Shown: positions 19,120 to 28,291 of the stretch, piece by piece
Layout of the letters: every line of letters begins with the position of its first letter
Position numbering within the stretch: position 1 is the stretch's first letter
Source of the DNA: Paraburkholderia solitsugae
GTDB lineage: Bacteria > Pseudomonadota > Gammaproteobacteria > Burkholderiales > Burkholderiaceae
Assembly (NCBI RefSeq): GCF_013177695.1
Contig: NZ_WOEY01000159.1
Span: 62,001 to 126,000, forward strand
Direction: 5' to 3'
DNA length: 64,000 nt
Position numbers and translations under genes: made by a program
The notes under the pieces: model-generated
What the model was told of the DNA's origin: nothing
The model's input: the letters and a program-made list of their open reading frames with translations, nothing else
Databases searched by the model: none

Positions 19120-19185
19120 TAACGCCCGCTTAAAGGTGCAACTTCCTGTCGCGCTCAGGCAAGCCGGCACGCGCTCTGATGCACG

Positions 19186-20094
19186 TTAGACCGCGCCGTC
19201 GCTAGCCGCGAAATCGCTGCCGAGCCGCTGCGACAAATGCGTGTAAACCGCCGCGACATGCGGCAGATGACGCGACTCCGGATGCGCCAGCACCCAGACC
19301 TGCGATTCGGCTTCGTCGAGCGGTGGAGTTAATTGCACGAGATCGTCGCGGCCGCGCGCGAGGAAAGTCGGCAAGATGCCGACGCCGAAACCGCGCGCCA
19401 CCAACTCGAACACCGCCATCACACTATTGGTCTTGTATCGCGGCTCGACTGTCGGGCAATGGCGCTTGCGCCACAGAACCGAAGGATGATCGCCGAGCGA
19501 ACTGTCCGGCGCCGCCCAATCGCAGCGCGACAGCGCATCGGCATCGCTCGCCTGGATACCGCTCCCCTTCGCGGCAAACACGGCGATACGCAGCGGGCCG
19601 ACATGTTTGCCGACCAGATGATCCGGTGCACGTCGCGTGGCGCGCACTGCGATATCGGCATCGCGTTTGGTCAGGCTCGCGAGGCTGTTGGTGGCGGTCA
19701 ATTCGAACGACAACGCCGGATGCAGTGCCGCGAAATCATGCAGCGCGGGCAGCAAGAGGCCGTAGAGGACGGTATCGGTGGTCGTCACGTGAACACTGCC
19801 GCTGACGCGGTCACTGCTCGCCTGTACGGTGGAGCGCGCCGCCGCCAATTCGCTTTCGATGCGCTCGGCGTGGCGCGCCAGATGCGCGCCGAGCGGGGTC
19901 GCGCGATAACCGCTGCGCGAACGCTCGAACAAACGCTGCCCGAGCCCGCGTTCGATCCGCTGCACGGAGCGAAAAATCGTCGAGGCGTCGATACCCAGGC
20001 GCTGCGCGGCTTCCGCCAGCGTGCCGGCGCGCACCAGCGCAAGAATGGTCTGGGTATCCGCCGAAGTCCGTTCGTATTGCGTTTTTGCACGCAT
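19186..20094 (-). CDS. LysR-family transcriptional regulator
   Basis: A 302-residue LysR-type regulator with an N-terminal winged helix (LAEAAQRLGIDASTIFRSVQR) and a C-terminal effector-binding domain. It is divergent from the glutathione S-transferase gene with 126 bp between them, the usual geometry for a LysR protein controlling its neighbour. The ligand is unknown. Confidence 0.88.
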   Translation of the reverse strand: MRAKTQYERTSADTQTILALVRAGTLAEAAQRLGIDASTIFRSVQRIERGLGQRLFERSRSGYRATPLGAHLARHAERIESELAAARSTVQASSDRVSGSVHVTTTDTVLYGLLLPALHDFAALHPALSFELTATNSLASLTKRDADIAVRATRRAPDHLVGKHVGPLRIAVFAAKGSGIQASDADALSRCDWAAPDSSLGDHPSVLWRKRHCPTVEPRYKTNSVMAVFELVARGFGVGILPTFLARGRDDLVQLTPPLDEAESQVWVLAHPESRHLPHVAAVYTHLSQRLGSDFAASDGAV

Positions 20095-20220
20095 GGTTTG
20101 GCAAGCCGCCTGTTTATTCTGAATGCGATCCGGGCTACTTTTACCACATCGACTTGTCGGCCGACGAGCCTTGCCACCGGCACCTGCCGGGACTTCACTC
20201 TCGTTTATAGCGGTGACACA

Positions 20221-20850
20221 ATGAAACTCTATTACTCACCGGGCGCCTGCTCGCTGGCTGTTCACATTGCATTGCGCGAAGCCGGGCTCGACTTCGAAAC
20301 CGTCAAGGTCAATCTGCAAACGCACAAGCTCGCCAACGGCGACGATTACTATGCGATCTCGCCGCGCGGCTATGTGCCGCTCGTCGAATTCGACGACGGC
20401 TCACGCCACACCGAAGGCGCGGCGCTGCTGCAGTACCTCGCCGATCTTGCGCCGGAGCGCGCCCTGTTACCGCCCGCCGGAACGCCGCAACGGCTCGAAG
20501 CGGTCGCATGGCTTACCTATATCAGTACGGAATTGCACAAGACCTTCAGCCCGTGGCTCTGGCACCAGGAGATCGCCGAATCGACGAAGCTCGAATGCCG
20601 AACGAAACTCGCCGCGCGCTTCAGCGAACTCGAGGACGTGCTCACATCGCGCGACTATCTCGGTGAACAGTACTCAGTCGCCGATGCGTACGCGTTCACG
20701 GTGTTGAGTTGGGCGCGGATGATGTCGGTGGATCTGAGCCCGTATCCGCACCTCAGTGCGTATCTGGCGCGCGTGGCAGCACGGCCGAAGGTGCGTGAGG
20801 CGATGGTGGCGGAAGGACTGGTCAGAGAGAACGCGGCACAAGCAGCGTAA
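20221..20850 (+). CDS. Glutathione S-transferase, beta class
   Basis: A 209-residue cytosolic GST with a thioredoxin-like N-terminal domain (MKLYYSPGACSLAVHIALRE; C10 is the beta-class cysteine) and an all-helical C-terminal domain (FSVADAYAF-type motif, here YSVADAYAFTVLSW). It would conjugate or reduce electrophiles or disulfides with glutathione. It is divergent from the LysR gene and convergent with aruE, ending at a hairpin terminator. Together with the LysR gene it separates the aotJ-like gene from the arginine operon. Confidence 0.92.
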   Translation: MKLYYSPGACSLAVHIALREAGLDFETVKVNLQTHKLANGDDYYAISPRGYVPLVEFDDGSRHTEGAALLQYLADLAPERALLPPAGTPQRLEAVAWLTYISTELHKTFSPWLWHQEIAESTKLECRTKLAARFSELEDVLTSRDYLGEQYSVADAYAFTVLSWARMMSVDLSPYPHLSAYLARVAARPKVREAMVAEGLVRENAAQAA

Positions 20851-20865
20851 GCGGTAGGGTATGAG

Positions 20866-20891
20866 ACGTTGCGCGCAAAGGCGCGCAACGT
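20866..20891. terminator. Hairpin terminator between GST and aruE genes
   Basis: Perfect 11-bp inverted repeat (acgttgcgcgc, loop aaag, gcgcgcaacgt) between convergent genes. The short T-rich tract (tct) is weak, but the placement fits a terminator. Confidence 0.7.
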
Positions 20892-20911
20892 TCTGCTCTG
20901 CAACGACGCGA

Positions 20912-21970
20912 CTAAACGAGACTGGACAGCGTGTCCTGCGTCGTCTCGACCACCAGCAAACCAGCGCGCAAGCCAGGCTTGACCGTTGCGTTCGGGAACA
21001 CGAGGCGTTCCTCATCGTGACGCACGGTGTAGCGATACTCGCCATCGCGTGCGAGCACGGTGTCCTTCACGAAGGGCGTGAAATTCGGCACATCTGCGGC
21101 AACCAGCAATTCGAATGCGTCGCTTTGCTTCGTGAGCTGGTCGATCACGGTGAACACGCGCGGCATCGCCGTGGGCACGTCGCCGTTCTTTGTACCGGCC
21201 AGCAGATGACGCAGTGCGACGTCCGCGCTGGCGAAGCGCGTCAGATCGTTCTGACCGAACGGGCGTACCTTGCCGAGTTCGAGGGTGCACGCTTCGGCGC
21301 CACATGCCTGCGCGGTAAAGTGCGAGTACGTGTTGCCCTTGGTGGTGTGCAGCAGGACCGCGCTAATGCGCGCGTCACCGAGCCACTCGAACATTGCGCG
21401 CGAAAACGGCTTGCCGGTATGCGGCAACAAGGCGAATTGCTCGAAAGCCGAGGGGCGGATCGCCGTGTGCATGTCGACGTGCCAACGGGCGCCGGGCGCT
21501 TGCGATGCAGCGGCAAAGAACAGCATTGCCGCACGCTCCAATGCCGCCGCACGTGGCGCTTCGTGGCTGTGCGGCACTTGAGTATGACGGCCGCTGAAGA
21601 GGCGGTTCAGATCGTCGTCGCGATAGCGGCACGCGTCACGCATTGCATCGACGTTGCCGAGAATCACCAGCAAGCGGCACGTCAGCGCGGCATCGCCTTG
21701 CGCGATATCGCGCACCAGATACGACAGCAGTTCAATTGGCGCGGTTTCATCGCCATGCACGCCGGCAGAGACGAGCACACTGCGGGTGCCTTCATCCCGC
21801 ACCGCGGGCTCCATGAGCAGCACGCCATCATCGAGCCACGACCAACGCACGCCGCTGTTGGCACACACACCCTGCGTTTCCTGCGTGCCAGGCTGCGTCC
21901 CCGCCAGGGTGTACGCAAGAAAATCGTCGAGCATCGAAACCGGCATGCCGTGCTCAGCGTTGGAAGTCAT
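20912..21970 (-). CDS. astE: Succinylglutamate desuccinylase
   Basis: Last enzyme of the arginine succinyltransferase pathway; hydrolyses N-succinylglutamate to glutamate and succinate. Zinc-peptidase-like residues appear in GVHGDETAPIE and HVDMHTAIRPS. About 352 residues from the ATG at 21970, which overlaps the end of astB by 17 bp; an alternative ATG at 21946 gives 344 residues and neither has a strong ribosome site. It is the terminal gene of the operon. The Pseudomonas name would be aruE. Confidence 0.92.
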   Translation of the reverse strand: MTSNAEHGMPVSMLDDFLAYTLAGTQPGTQETQGVCANSGVRWSWLDDGVLLMEPAVRDEGTRSVLVSAGVHGDETAPIELLSYLVRDIAQGDAALTCRLLVILGNVDAMRDACRYRDDDLNRLFSGRHTQVPHSHEAPRAAALERAAMLFFAAASQAPGARWHVDMHTAIRPSAFEQFALLPHTGKPFSRAMFEWLGDARISAVLLHTTKGNTYSHFTAQACGAEACTLELGKVRPFGQNDLTRFASADVALRHLLAGTKNGDVPTAMPRVFTVIDQLTKQSDAFELLVAADVPNFTPFVKDTVLARDGEYRYTVRHDEERLVFPNATVKPGLRAGLLVVETTQDTLSSLV

Positions 21971-23294
21971 ACAGCGAGCCCACACCGAGAATCTGCGTCA
22001 GTTCATCGAGTGCGGTGCGCGACTCGGCGAGCAGTTGCGGATCGGTCAGATCGGACGGAGCAAGACGATCGCGATAGTGCTTTTCGATCCACGTATCGAG
22101 GCGACCGAACAGCGTGTCGTTGATCCACACGCCTGGCGTCACCGCTGCGCGCTCCGCATCGTTCAACACTACACGCAGACGCAAACACGCCGGACCGCCG
22201 CCGTTCTTCATGCTTTCGCGCAGATCGAAGACGAGCACGTCGTCGATCGGACCGGTGTGCGAGGTCAGATCGTCCAGATAGGCGCCCACGCGCTCGTTCT
22301 CGCGGCATTCCTGCGGCACGACCAGCACCTGCTTGCCGTCCGGACGCGTCAGCAACTGGCTGTTGAACAGGTACGACGTGACCGCGTCGGACACGCTCAC
22401 TTGCGCGTCGGGTACTTCGATCACGCTGAACTCGGTCTTCAGACCGGAGAGCTTCGTGCGCAGTTCGTCGTACACCGCGTTCTGTTCGACAAACGCGAGT
22501 TGATGGCAGAACAGCGTATTGCGGTTACCGACCGCGATCACGTCGTTATGGAACACGCCCGCGTCGATCACGTCGGGGTTCTGCTGCGCGTACACGGTGG
22601 CCGCTTCTTTCAGACCGTGACGATGCGCAACCGCGCGGCTCGCTTCGAATGTCTGACGTGCGGGAAAACGCTTCGGCTCCGGTCCGCGGCGATATTCGCT
22701 GCGGCCGTACACAAAGAATTCGACGCCATGTGTGCCGTATTCCGAGCAAAAACGCGTGTGGTTCGCCGCGCCTTCATCGCCGAGCGCGGGTGTGCCAGGC
22801 AGCGCTTCATGCACCGCGAAACGATCGGCCTCGCTGAAAATCGCGCGCAAGGTGCGGCGCGTCGATTCATGCTCGATCGCGCGATGCAGCTTGCTGCACA
22901 GATTGGCCGGCGTGAAATGCACGCGGCCGTCGTGCGTGTCGGCCGACGGACTCACCGTCGCCGCATTCGCGGTCCACATCGCCGAAGCCGAACTCGCCGC
23001 GGCCAGCAACTCGGGCGCGTCTTTAGCGACGCGTGCGATCACCGTCGCGTCGTCGCCCGAAAAACCGAGCTCGCGCAAGAGACGCATCGAAGGACGCTCC
23101 TGCGGCGGCAACACGCCTTGATGAAAGCCGAGATCAGCCAGCTGCTTCATCTTGCGCAGGCCCTGCTTCGCGGCCGCTTTGGGGTTGGCAACCGACTTCT
23201 CGTTGTTCTGCGACGCGACGTTGCCGAACGAGAGCCCCGCGTAATTGTGGGTCGGGCCGACGAGACCGTCGAAATTGGCTTCAGTGGCTTGCAT
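21954..23294 (-). CDS. astB: N-succinylarginine dihydrolase
   Basis: 446 residues, the usual length. Converts N2-succinylarginine to N2-succinylornithine, CO2 and two NH3. The start MQATEANFDGLVGPTHNYAG is characteristic, as are GVFHNDVIAVGNRNTLF and the Cys-containing MKNGGGPACLRLRVV near the C-terminus. It is 9 bp downstream of astD and overlaps astE. Cytosolic; second step of the pathway. Confidence 0.96.
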   Translation of the reverse strand: MQATEANFDGLVGPTHNYAGLSFGNVASQNNEKSVANPKAAAKQGLRKMKQLADLGFHQGVLPPQERPSMRLLRELGFSGDDATVIARVAKDAPELLAAASSASAMWTANAATVSPSADTHDGRVHFTPANLCSKLHRAIEHESTRRTLRAIFSEADRFAVHEALPGTPALGDEGAANHTRFCSEYGTHGVEFFVYGRSEYRRGPEPKRFPARQTFEASRAVAHRHGLKEAATVYAQQNPDVIDAGVFHNDVIAVGNRNTLFCHQLAFVEQNAVYDELRTKLSGLKTEFSVIEVPDAQVSVSDAVTSYLFNSQLLTRPDGKQVLVVPQECRENERVGAYLDDLTSHTGPIDDVLVFDLRESMKNGGGPACLRLRVVLNDAERAAVTPGVWINDTLFGRLDTWIEKHYRDRLAPSDLTDPQLLAESRTALDELTQILGVGSLYDFQR

Positions 23295-23303
23295 CGTCGA
23301 TCC

Positions 23304-24767
23304 TTAGAATTGAAGGCCCGGCGAGACGCTCGCGGGCATTTGCAGTTGCGCGCTTTCGACGGAGGCCATCGGATACGCGCAGTAGTCGGCCGCATAGAAC
23401 GCGCTCGGCCGGTGATTGCCGGAACGCCCCGGGCCACCAAACGGCGCGCCCGACGATGCACCGTTAGTCGGACGGTTCCAGTTGACGATGCCCGCGCGGA
23501 TGGTGCGCTGGAAATGCGTCCACAGCGCCTCATCGTCGGCGAGCAGGCCGGCGGAGAGGCCGAACTCGGTGTCGTTGGCTTTGTCGAGCGCTTCGTCGAA
23601 CGTGCCGTAGCGGATGATTTGCGCCAGCGGTCCAAAATGCTCTTCGTCCGGCAGGTCCTTCACGGCGGTCACGTCGAGAATCGCGGGCGTGACGAAGCCG
23701 AGTTTCGGATCGCGCTGCTCCATCTTCAGCAGCGCTGTCGCGCCATCGGCCAGCAGACGATCTTGTGCCGCGACCAGACGCGAAGCCGCACGCGCGGAAA
23801 TCACCGCGCCCATGAACGGCTGCGGATCGGCGTTGTATTCGCCGACGCTGATGCGCGAAGTCACTTCGGTCAGACGCTCTACAAAGCGGTCACCGAACGC
23901 GTCGTTCGGTACGAAAATACGGCGCGCGCACGTGCAACGCTGCCCTGCCGACAGAAACGCCGACTGAATCGTGTGATGCACGGCGGCGTCGACATCCGCC
24001 ACCGGTCCGATCACAAGCGGATTGTTGCCGCCCATCTCCAGCGCGAGGACGATCTCAGGACGACCGCCGAATTGCTTGTGCAGCAATGTTCCGGTATCCG
24101 AACTACCCGTGAAGAACAAGCCGTCGATCTGCCGATGGTTGGCGAGCGCAATGCCCGTTTCTTTCTCGCCTTGCACGAGGTTCAGCACGCCGGCAGGCAA
24201 GCCCGCATCGCGCCAGATCTGCACAGTCAGTGCAGCCACGCCCGGCGCCAGTTCCGACGGCTTGAACACCACCGCGTTACCCGCGATCAGCGCTGGCACG
24301 ATATGCCCGTTCGGCAAATGGCCCGGGAAGTTATACGGCCCGAACACCGCAACCACACCATGCGGACGATGCCGAAGCACGGCAGTGCCATCAGCCATCG
24401 GTGAACGCTTTTCGCCGGTACGCTCGTTGTAAGCCTGAATCGAAATCTCGACCTTCGCCGCCATCGACGCCGCTTCAGTGCGCGCTTCCCACAGCGGTTT
24501 GCCGGTCTCACGGCCGATCGCTTCGGCGAGCGCTTCCTTGCGTTCCGTCACGAGTGCAGCAAAACGGCGCACCACGCCGCAACGCTCGTCGAGACTCAAT
24601 GCCGACCACGCCGCAAACGCACGGCGTGCACTGCGCACGGCACGATCGACGTCGTCCGCCGACGCGCTGTTGCCTTCCCAAACCGTCGCGCCCGTACCCG
24701 GGTTGCGCGACGCGAATGCGGGTCCTGTGCCGGCGGCCCATTCGCCGTCGATGAAAAGCTCGCTCAT
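23304..24767 (-). CDS. astD: Succinylglutamate-semialdehyde dehydrogenase
   Basis: NAD-dependent aldehyde dehydrogenase of about 487 residues oxidising N-succinylglutamate semialdehyde to N-succinylglutamate. It has the NAD-fold ALEMGGNNPLV and the catalytic Cys in LSAGQRCTCARR. The frame stays open far upstream through the aruG gene, but the protein begins MSELFIDGEW at 24767, preceded by aagg at proper spacing. An ATG at 24773 would create an ATGA overlap with the aruG stop and add two residues. Confidence 0.94.
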   Translation of the reverse strand: MSELFIDGEWAAGTGPAFASRNPGTGATVWEGNSASADDVDRAVRSARRAFAAWSALSLDERCGVVRRFAALVTERKEALAEAIGRETGKPLWEARTEAASMAAKVEISIQAYNERTGEKRSPMADGTAVLRHRPHGVVAVFGPYNFPGHLPNGHIVPALIAGNAVVFKPSELAPGVAALTVQIWRDAGLPAGVLNLVQGEKETGIALANHRQIDGLFFTGSSDTGTLLHKQFGGRPEIVLALEMGGNNPLVIGPVADVDAAVHHTIQSAFLSAGQRCTCARRIFVPNDAFGDRFVERLTEVTSRISVGEYNADPQPFMGAVISARAASRLVAAQDRLLADGATALLKMEQRDPKLGFVTPAILDVTAVKDLPDEEHFGPLAQIIRYGTFDEALDKANDTEFGLSAGLLADDEALWTHFQRTIRAGIVNWNRPTNGASSGAPFGGPGRSGNHRPSAFYAADYCAYPMASVESAQLQMPASVSPGLQF

Positions 24768-24769
24768 GA

Positions 24770-25807
24770 TCATCCTTGTTTGTGTTTCAGCGGCAGCACC
24801 CGTACCGGGTCGCCTGCCTTGACGTCGAGTGCGGCCGCCTCGGCGGCGCTCATGCGGAACACGCCGTCTTGCGGCACGCCCGCAGCCACGCCCACGCGAA
24901 AATCGCCCAGCGACGTATTCGATACCATCGAACGCGGTGCATCCTGTGGTGCGCCCGCCGGCACATTGGCGATCTCGACCGGCACTACCACGCTTTCGCG
25001 CACGGTACGCAAGTCGGCGATATGGCATTCGAGAACCGGGCCTGCATCGAAAATATCGACGTGATTCTCGTAGCGCAGTCCCTCGGATTCGAGCATGCGG
25101 CGCGCAGGAATCGTGTCGTTATGCGTGAGGCCGACGCATTCCTGCGCGTCTTCCGGCAACAGTTCGACGTACACCGGATAACGCGGCATCAACTCGGCGA
25201 GAAACGCCCTGCGGCCGTGCGAGCTCAAATAGTCCGCCGCATTGAAATCGATCTGATAGAAATGCGAACCGACCGCGCGCCAGAACGGCGAGGTACCTTC
25301 CGCATCGAAATGGCCGCGCAATTCCGCGCACAGACGCTGCGGAAAGCGCTCGCGGAACTGCGCGAGGAACATGAAGCGCGAACGCGACAGCAAACCGCCG
25401 ACCCCGCTCGTGCGGTAACGCGGGCTCAGGAACAGCGAACACACTTCGGCGTAACCCGTCAGGTCATGCGAAATGTTCAGCGCGCGCATGCGCGTCCAGA
25501 TGCCGAGGTCCTGGCTTGCGTGCACAACCGTGCTTACGCGATAGTTGTAGAACGGTTGCTGAAGGCCGACCGAGGTTTCGATCCCGCATACGCCGGCCAC
25601 GTCGCCGGTATCGGTGTCTTCCATCACGAAGAAGTAACCGGCTTCGTGCGGCTCGGCCTTGTCTTCCATCGTGCGGCGGGCACGTTCAACGCGCGCAGCG
25701 AGAGCTTCGCGATCCGGCTTGAAGGTGGTGAGACCGGGACCGGTCTCCTGCGCGAGCCGCATGAGTGCGTCCACATCGCCTCGTTGCACAACGCGAACGA
25801 CGATCAT
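24770..25807 (-). CDS. aruG: Arginine N-succinyltransferase, beta subunit (AruG)
   Basis: 345-residue subunit of the heteromeric arginine/ornithine N-succinyltransferase that commits arginine to the AST pathway, using succinyl-CoA. It has AstA-family motifs (MIVVRVVQRGDVDALM start, GYAEVCSLFLSPRYR, DIFDAGPVLECHIADLR). It overlaps the upstream alpha-subunit gene by 4 bp (ATGA), implying translational coupling. The two-gene form is the Pseudomonas-type arrangement; E. coli uses one astA. Confidence 0.93.
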   Translation of the reverse strand: MIVVRVVQRGDVDALMRLAQETGPGLTTFKPDREALAARVERARRTMEDKAEPHEAGYFFVMEDTDTGDVAGVCGIETSVGLQQPFYNYRVSTVVHASQDLGIWTRMRALNISHDLTGYAEVCSLFLSPRYRTSGVGGLLSRSRFMFLAQFRERFPQRLCAELRGHFDAEGTSPFWRAVGSHFYQIDFNAADYLSSHGRRAFLAELMPRYPVYVELLPEDAQECVGLTHNDTIPARRMLESEGLRYENHVDIFDAGPVLECHIADLRTVRESVVVPVEIANVPAGAPQDAPRSMVSNTSLGDFRVGVAAGVPQDGVFRMSAAEAAALDVKAGDPVRVLPLKHKQG

Positions 25808-26865
25808 TGTGCGTCTCCCGTCAATTCTTCCTGATGCGGCTGATGCAGTGGCACGCAGCGTACCGCGTCGCCCTCCTGCACGCCGAGTGCGGCACGCGCC
25901 GCATGCGACAACGACGCACCGCTTGCTTTACCATCCGACAATGCACCGAGCACACAGCGAAACTCGCCGTCCGCACCGTTGTGCGCGATCAGATAGGTCG
26001 AGGCGTCGGCAGCTGCGCCGGCTTCGCGCACTACACGTGTTTCATTGCGCGTCACGCAGGCACTGCGATCGACCTGCGCGGTCAACACCGGGCCCGCGTC
26101 GAAAATATCGATAAAGCGATCCGTCTCAAAGCCTTCTTCGAGGTGAATCTCATAGGCGAGCAGCGCCTTCGAATCCGGCTCGCCGAGCACGCGCTGCGCC
26201 GCTTCCGGCAGCAGCGGCACGTAGATCGGATAGGTCGGCATCACTTCGGCGATAAAGGTGCGGCTGCGGCCACCCGATTCGATTTCGATGTCGGCAAAAT
26301 TACGGCCGAAGAACTTGCGCCCCACCGCTTCCCAGAACGGCGACACGCCTGAGTCGTCGGTGACACCGAGCAGCAGCGAGAACACTTCGGACGTGAAGCG
26401 CTTGCGATTCGCGGCGATATACATCATCCGCGCTCGCGACATCAGATGCGCGGCCGCATCGCCACGCAGCGACGGGTCGATGTAAAAGCCCGCAAGCCGG
26501 CTCTTGCCGGTCAGTTCATGCGACATGGTCAGCGCATGAATCTTGCGGTTCACGTGCAACTCACGCGACGCATGAATCAGTGCGTCATTGCGAAACGCGT
26601 AGAACGGGTCCGAATAACCGGCTGCGGCGACGATACTCGCCGTGCCCATCAGCTTGCCGCTCTCTGCGTCCTCAAGCACGAACAGATAGAACTCCTCGCC
26701 CGGAAAATCGACGTCCGCGCGAAACGAGTCTTCCGACAACGCGACGCGCGCTTCGAGCGCACGCCGGTCGTGCGGCAGCGAATGCAGCACCGGTTGCGCG
26801 GTGCGCGCCATATGTTCGAGCGCATCGAGATCGGCGAGGCGGCCGGGGCGTACGAAGAGCATCAT
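25804..26865 (-). CDS. aruF: Arginine N-succinyltransferase, alpha subunit (AruF)
   Basis: 353-residue partner of AruG and clearly its paralogue (MMLFVRPGRLADLDALEHM, LAGFYIDPSLRG, DIFDAGPVLTAQVDR). The pair catalyses succinyl-CoA plus L-arginine to N2-succinylarginine in the cytosol. It lies 47 bp downstream of astC and is coupled to aruG by a 4-bp overlap. Confidence 0.93.
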   Translation of the reverse strand: MMLFVRPGRLADLDALEHMARTAQPVLHSLPHDRRALEARVALSEDSFRADVDFPGEEFYLFVLEDAESGKLMGTASIVAAAGYSDPFYAFRNDALIHASRELHVNRKIHALTMSHELTGKSRLAGFYIDPSLRGDAAAHLMSRARMMYIAANRKRFTSEVFSLLLGVTDDSGVSPFWEAVGRKFFGRNFADIEIESGGRSRTFIAEVMPTYPIYVPLLPEAAQRVLGEPDSKALLAYEIHLEEGFETDRFIDIFDAGPVLTAQVDRSACVTRNETRVVREAGAAADASTYLIAHNGADGEFRCVLGALSDGKASGASLSHAARAALGVQEGDAVRCVPLHQPHQEELTGDAQ

Positions 26866-26912
26866 CGTTCCTGTTGAATGTGACGCATGATCAATGCAGT
26901 CGGTGCGAGCGA

Positions 26913-28148
26913 TCAGTGCGACGCCGTTTCGGCTTTCGCGCCGACGATCTCGTCGATGGCCTTCGCCAGACGCGCGAAGCCTTCGTACATATCATCGAGC
27001 GGCATGATCAGCGACGGCACGAAACGCAACACGTCCGGACCGGCCATCAACATAATCACGCCGTGCTGACCCGCAGCCGTGACGAAATCTTTTGCGCGCC
27101 CCTTGAACGCATCGGTCAATTCAGCACCGATCAACAGACCCTTGCCACGCACTTCCTTGAACAGACCAAAGCGTTCGTTCAGCTTCGCGAGTTGGCCCTT
27201 CAATGCTTCGCTGCGCGTACGCACACCTTCGAGCACCTTCGGATCGCTGATCAACTCGACCACCTTTTCCGCGATCGCCGCGCCCAGCGGATTGCCACCG
27301 TAGGTCGTGCCATGCACGCCAACCTTGAAGTGCGCGGCCAGTTCATTGGTGGTCAGCATCGCGCCAATCGGGAAACCGTTGCCGAGCGCCTTCGCGGTGG
27401 TCAGGATGTCCGGCGTCACGCCGGTATCCTGGTACGCGTAGAAATGACCGGTGCGACCCACACCCGTTTGTACCTCGTCAAAAATCAGCAGTGCGCCGTG
27501 CTCATCGCAGGCTTCGCGCAGCGCTTGCAGGAACGCCGGATCGGCCGGGATCACACCGCCCTCGCCCTGAATCGGCTCGACGATCACCGCGCACGTCTTC
27601 GCGCCGATCGCTTGCTTAGCCGCTTCGATATCGTTGTACGGCAGATGGATGATGCCGGCCGGCACCGGGCCAAAGCCTTCCGAATACTTCGGCTGGCCGC
27701 CGACGCTCACGGTAAAGAACGTGCGGCCGTGGAACGACTGGGTGAACGAGATGATTTCGACTTTATCGGCGCCATGGCGCTCGAACGCGACGCGGCGCGC
27801 CAGCTTCAATGCCGCTTCGTTCGCTTCCGCGCCCGAGTTGGCGAAGAACGCGCGGTCGGCGAAGGTCAGGTCTTCGAGACGTTTGGCGAGACGCAGCACC
27901 GGTTCGTTGGTGTAGCCGTTACCGATGTGCCACAGCTTGCCGCCCTGCTCGTGCAGGACTTTCAGCAGTTCAGGATGCCCATGACCGAGCGCGGTGACGG
28001 CGATACCGCCGGCGAAGTCGATGTAGTCGCGGCCTTCCGTATCCCAGACACGCGAGCCGAGACCACGGTCCGGCACGAAGGCGGCGGGCGAAAACACCGG
28101 CACCATCACTTCGTCGAAGGTCTGGCGTGTCACAGTCAGGTCGTTCAT
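26913..28148 (-). CDS. astC: Succinylornithine/acetylornithine aminotransferase
   Basis: 411-residue class III PLP aminotransferase converting N2-succinylornithine to N-succinylglutamate semialdehyde with 2-oxoglutarate as acceptor; such enzymes also accept acetylornithine. PLP motifs are LLIFDEVQTGVGRTGHFYAY and the Schiff-base lysine in TTAKALGNGFPIG. It is the first enzyme gene after argR, and the gagga site before the ATG is strong. aruC in Pseudomonas nomenclature. Confidence 0.95.
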   Translation of the reverse strand: MNDLTVTRQTFDEVMVPVFSPAAFVPDRGLGSRVWDTEGRDYIDFAGGIAVTALGHGHPELLKVLHEQGGKLWHIGNGYTNEPVLRLAKRLEDLTFADRAFFANSGAEANEAALKLARRVAFERHGADKVEIISFTQSFHGRTFFTVSVGGQPKYSEGFGPVPAGIIHLPYNDIEAAKQAIGAKTCAVIVEPIQGEGGVIPADPAFLQALREACDEHGALLIFDEVQTGVGRTGHFYAYQDTGVTPDILTTAKALGNGFPIGAMLTTNELAAHFKVGVHGTTYGGNPLGAAIAEKVVELISDPKVLEGVRTRSEALKGQLAKLNERFGLFKEVRGKGLLIGAELTDAFKGRAKDFVTAAGQHGVIMLMAGPDVLRFVPSLIMPLDDMYEGFARLAKAIDEIVGAKAETASH

Positions 28149-28291
28149 GGCAAATCCTCGTTACAGGTGAGAGGTAATACACGTAGTGTAGGAAACCGCA
28201 CGCGATACGTCTTGCGCATACGCGACGCTTTCTATGAGCTTCCGGGCGGATATGTCGCGTGCGGCTTGCAGACTGCGCGCTTTCCGGCCGT
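28149..28291 (-). promoter_or_regulatory. Probable internal promoter/operator region upstream of astC
   Basis: 143 bp between argR and astC, both leftward. In Pseudomonas the AraC-family ArgR binds upstream of both aot and aru operons; this gap is the natural place for a second ArgR-controlled promoter. I could not match a clear operator, so this rests on context. Confidence 0.4.

Noticed and set aside
21654..24404. 916-codon plus-strand ORF antisense to astB/astD
   Set aside because: The minus strand carries clear AstB and AstD motifs; the antisense frame is Arg/His-rich, typical of a shadow ORF in high-GC DNA.
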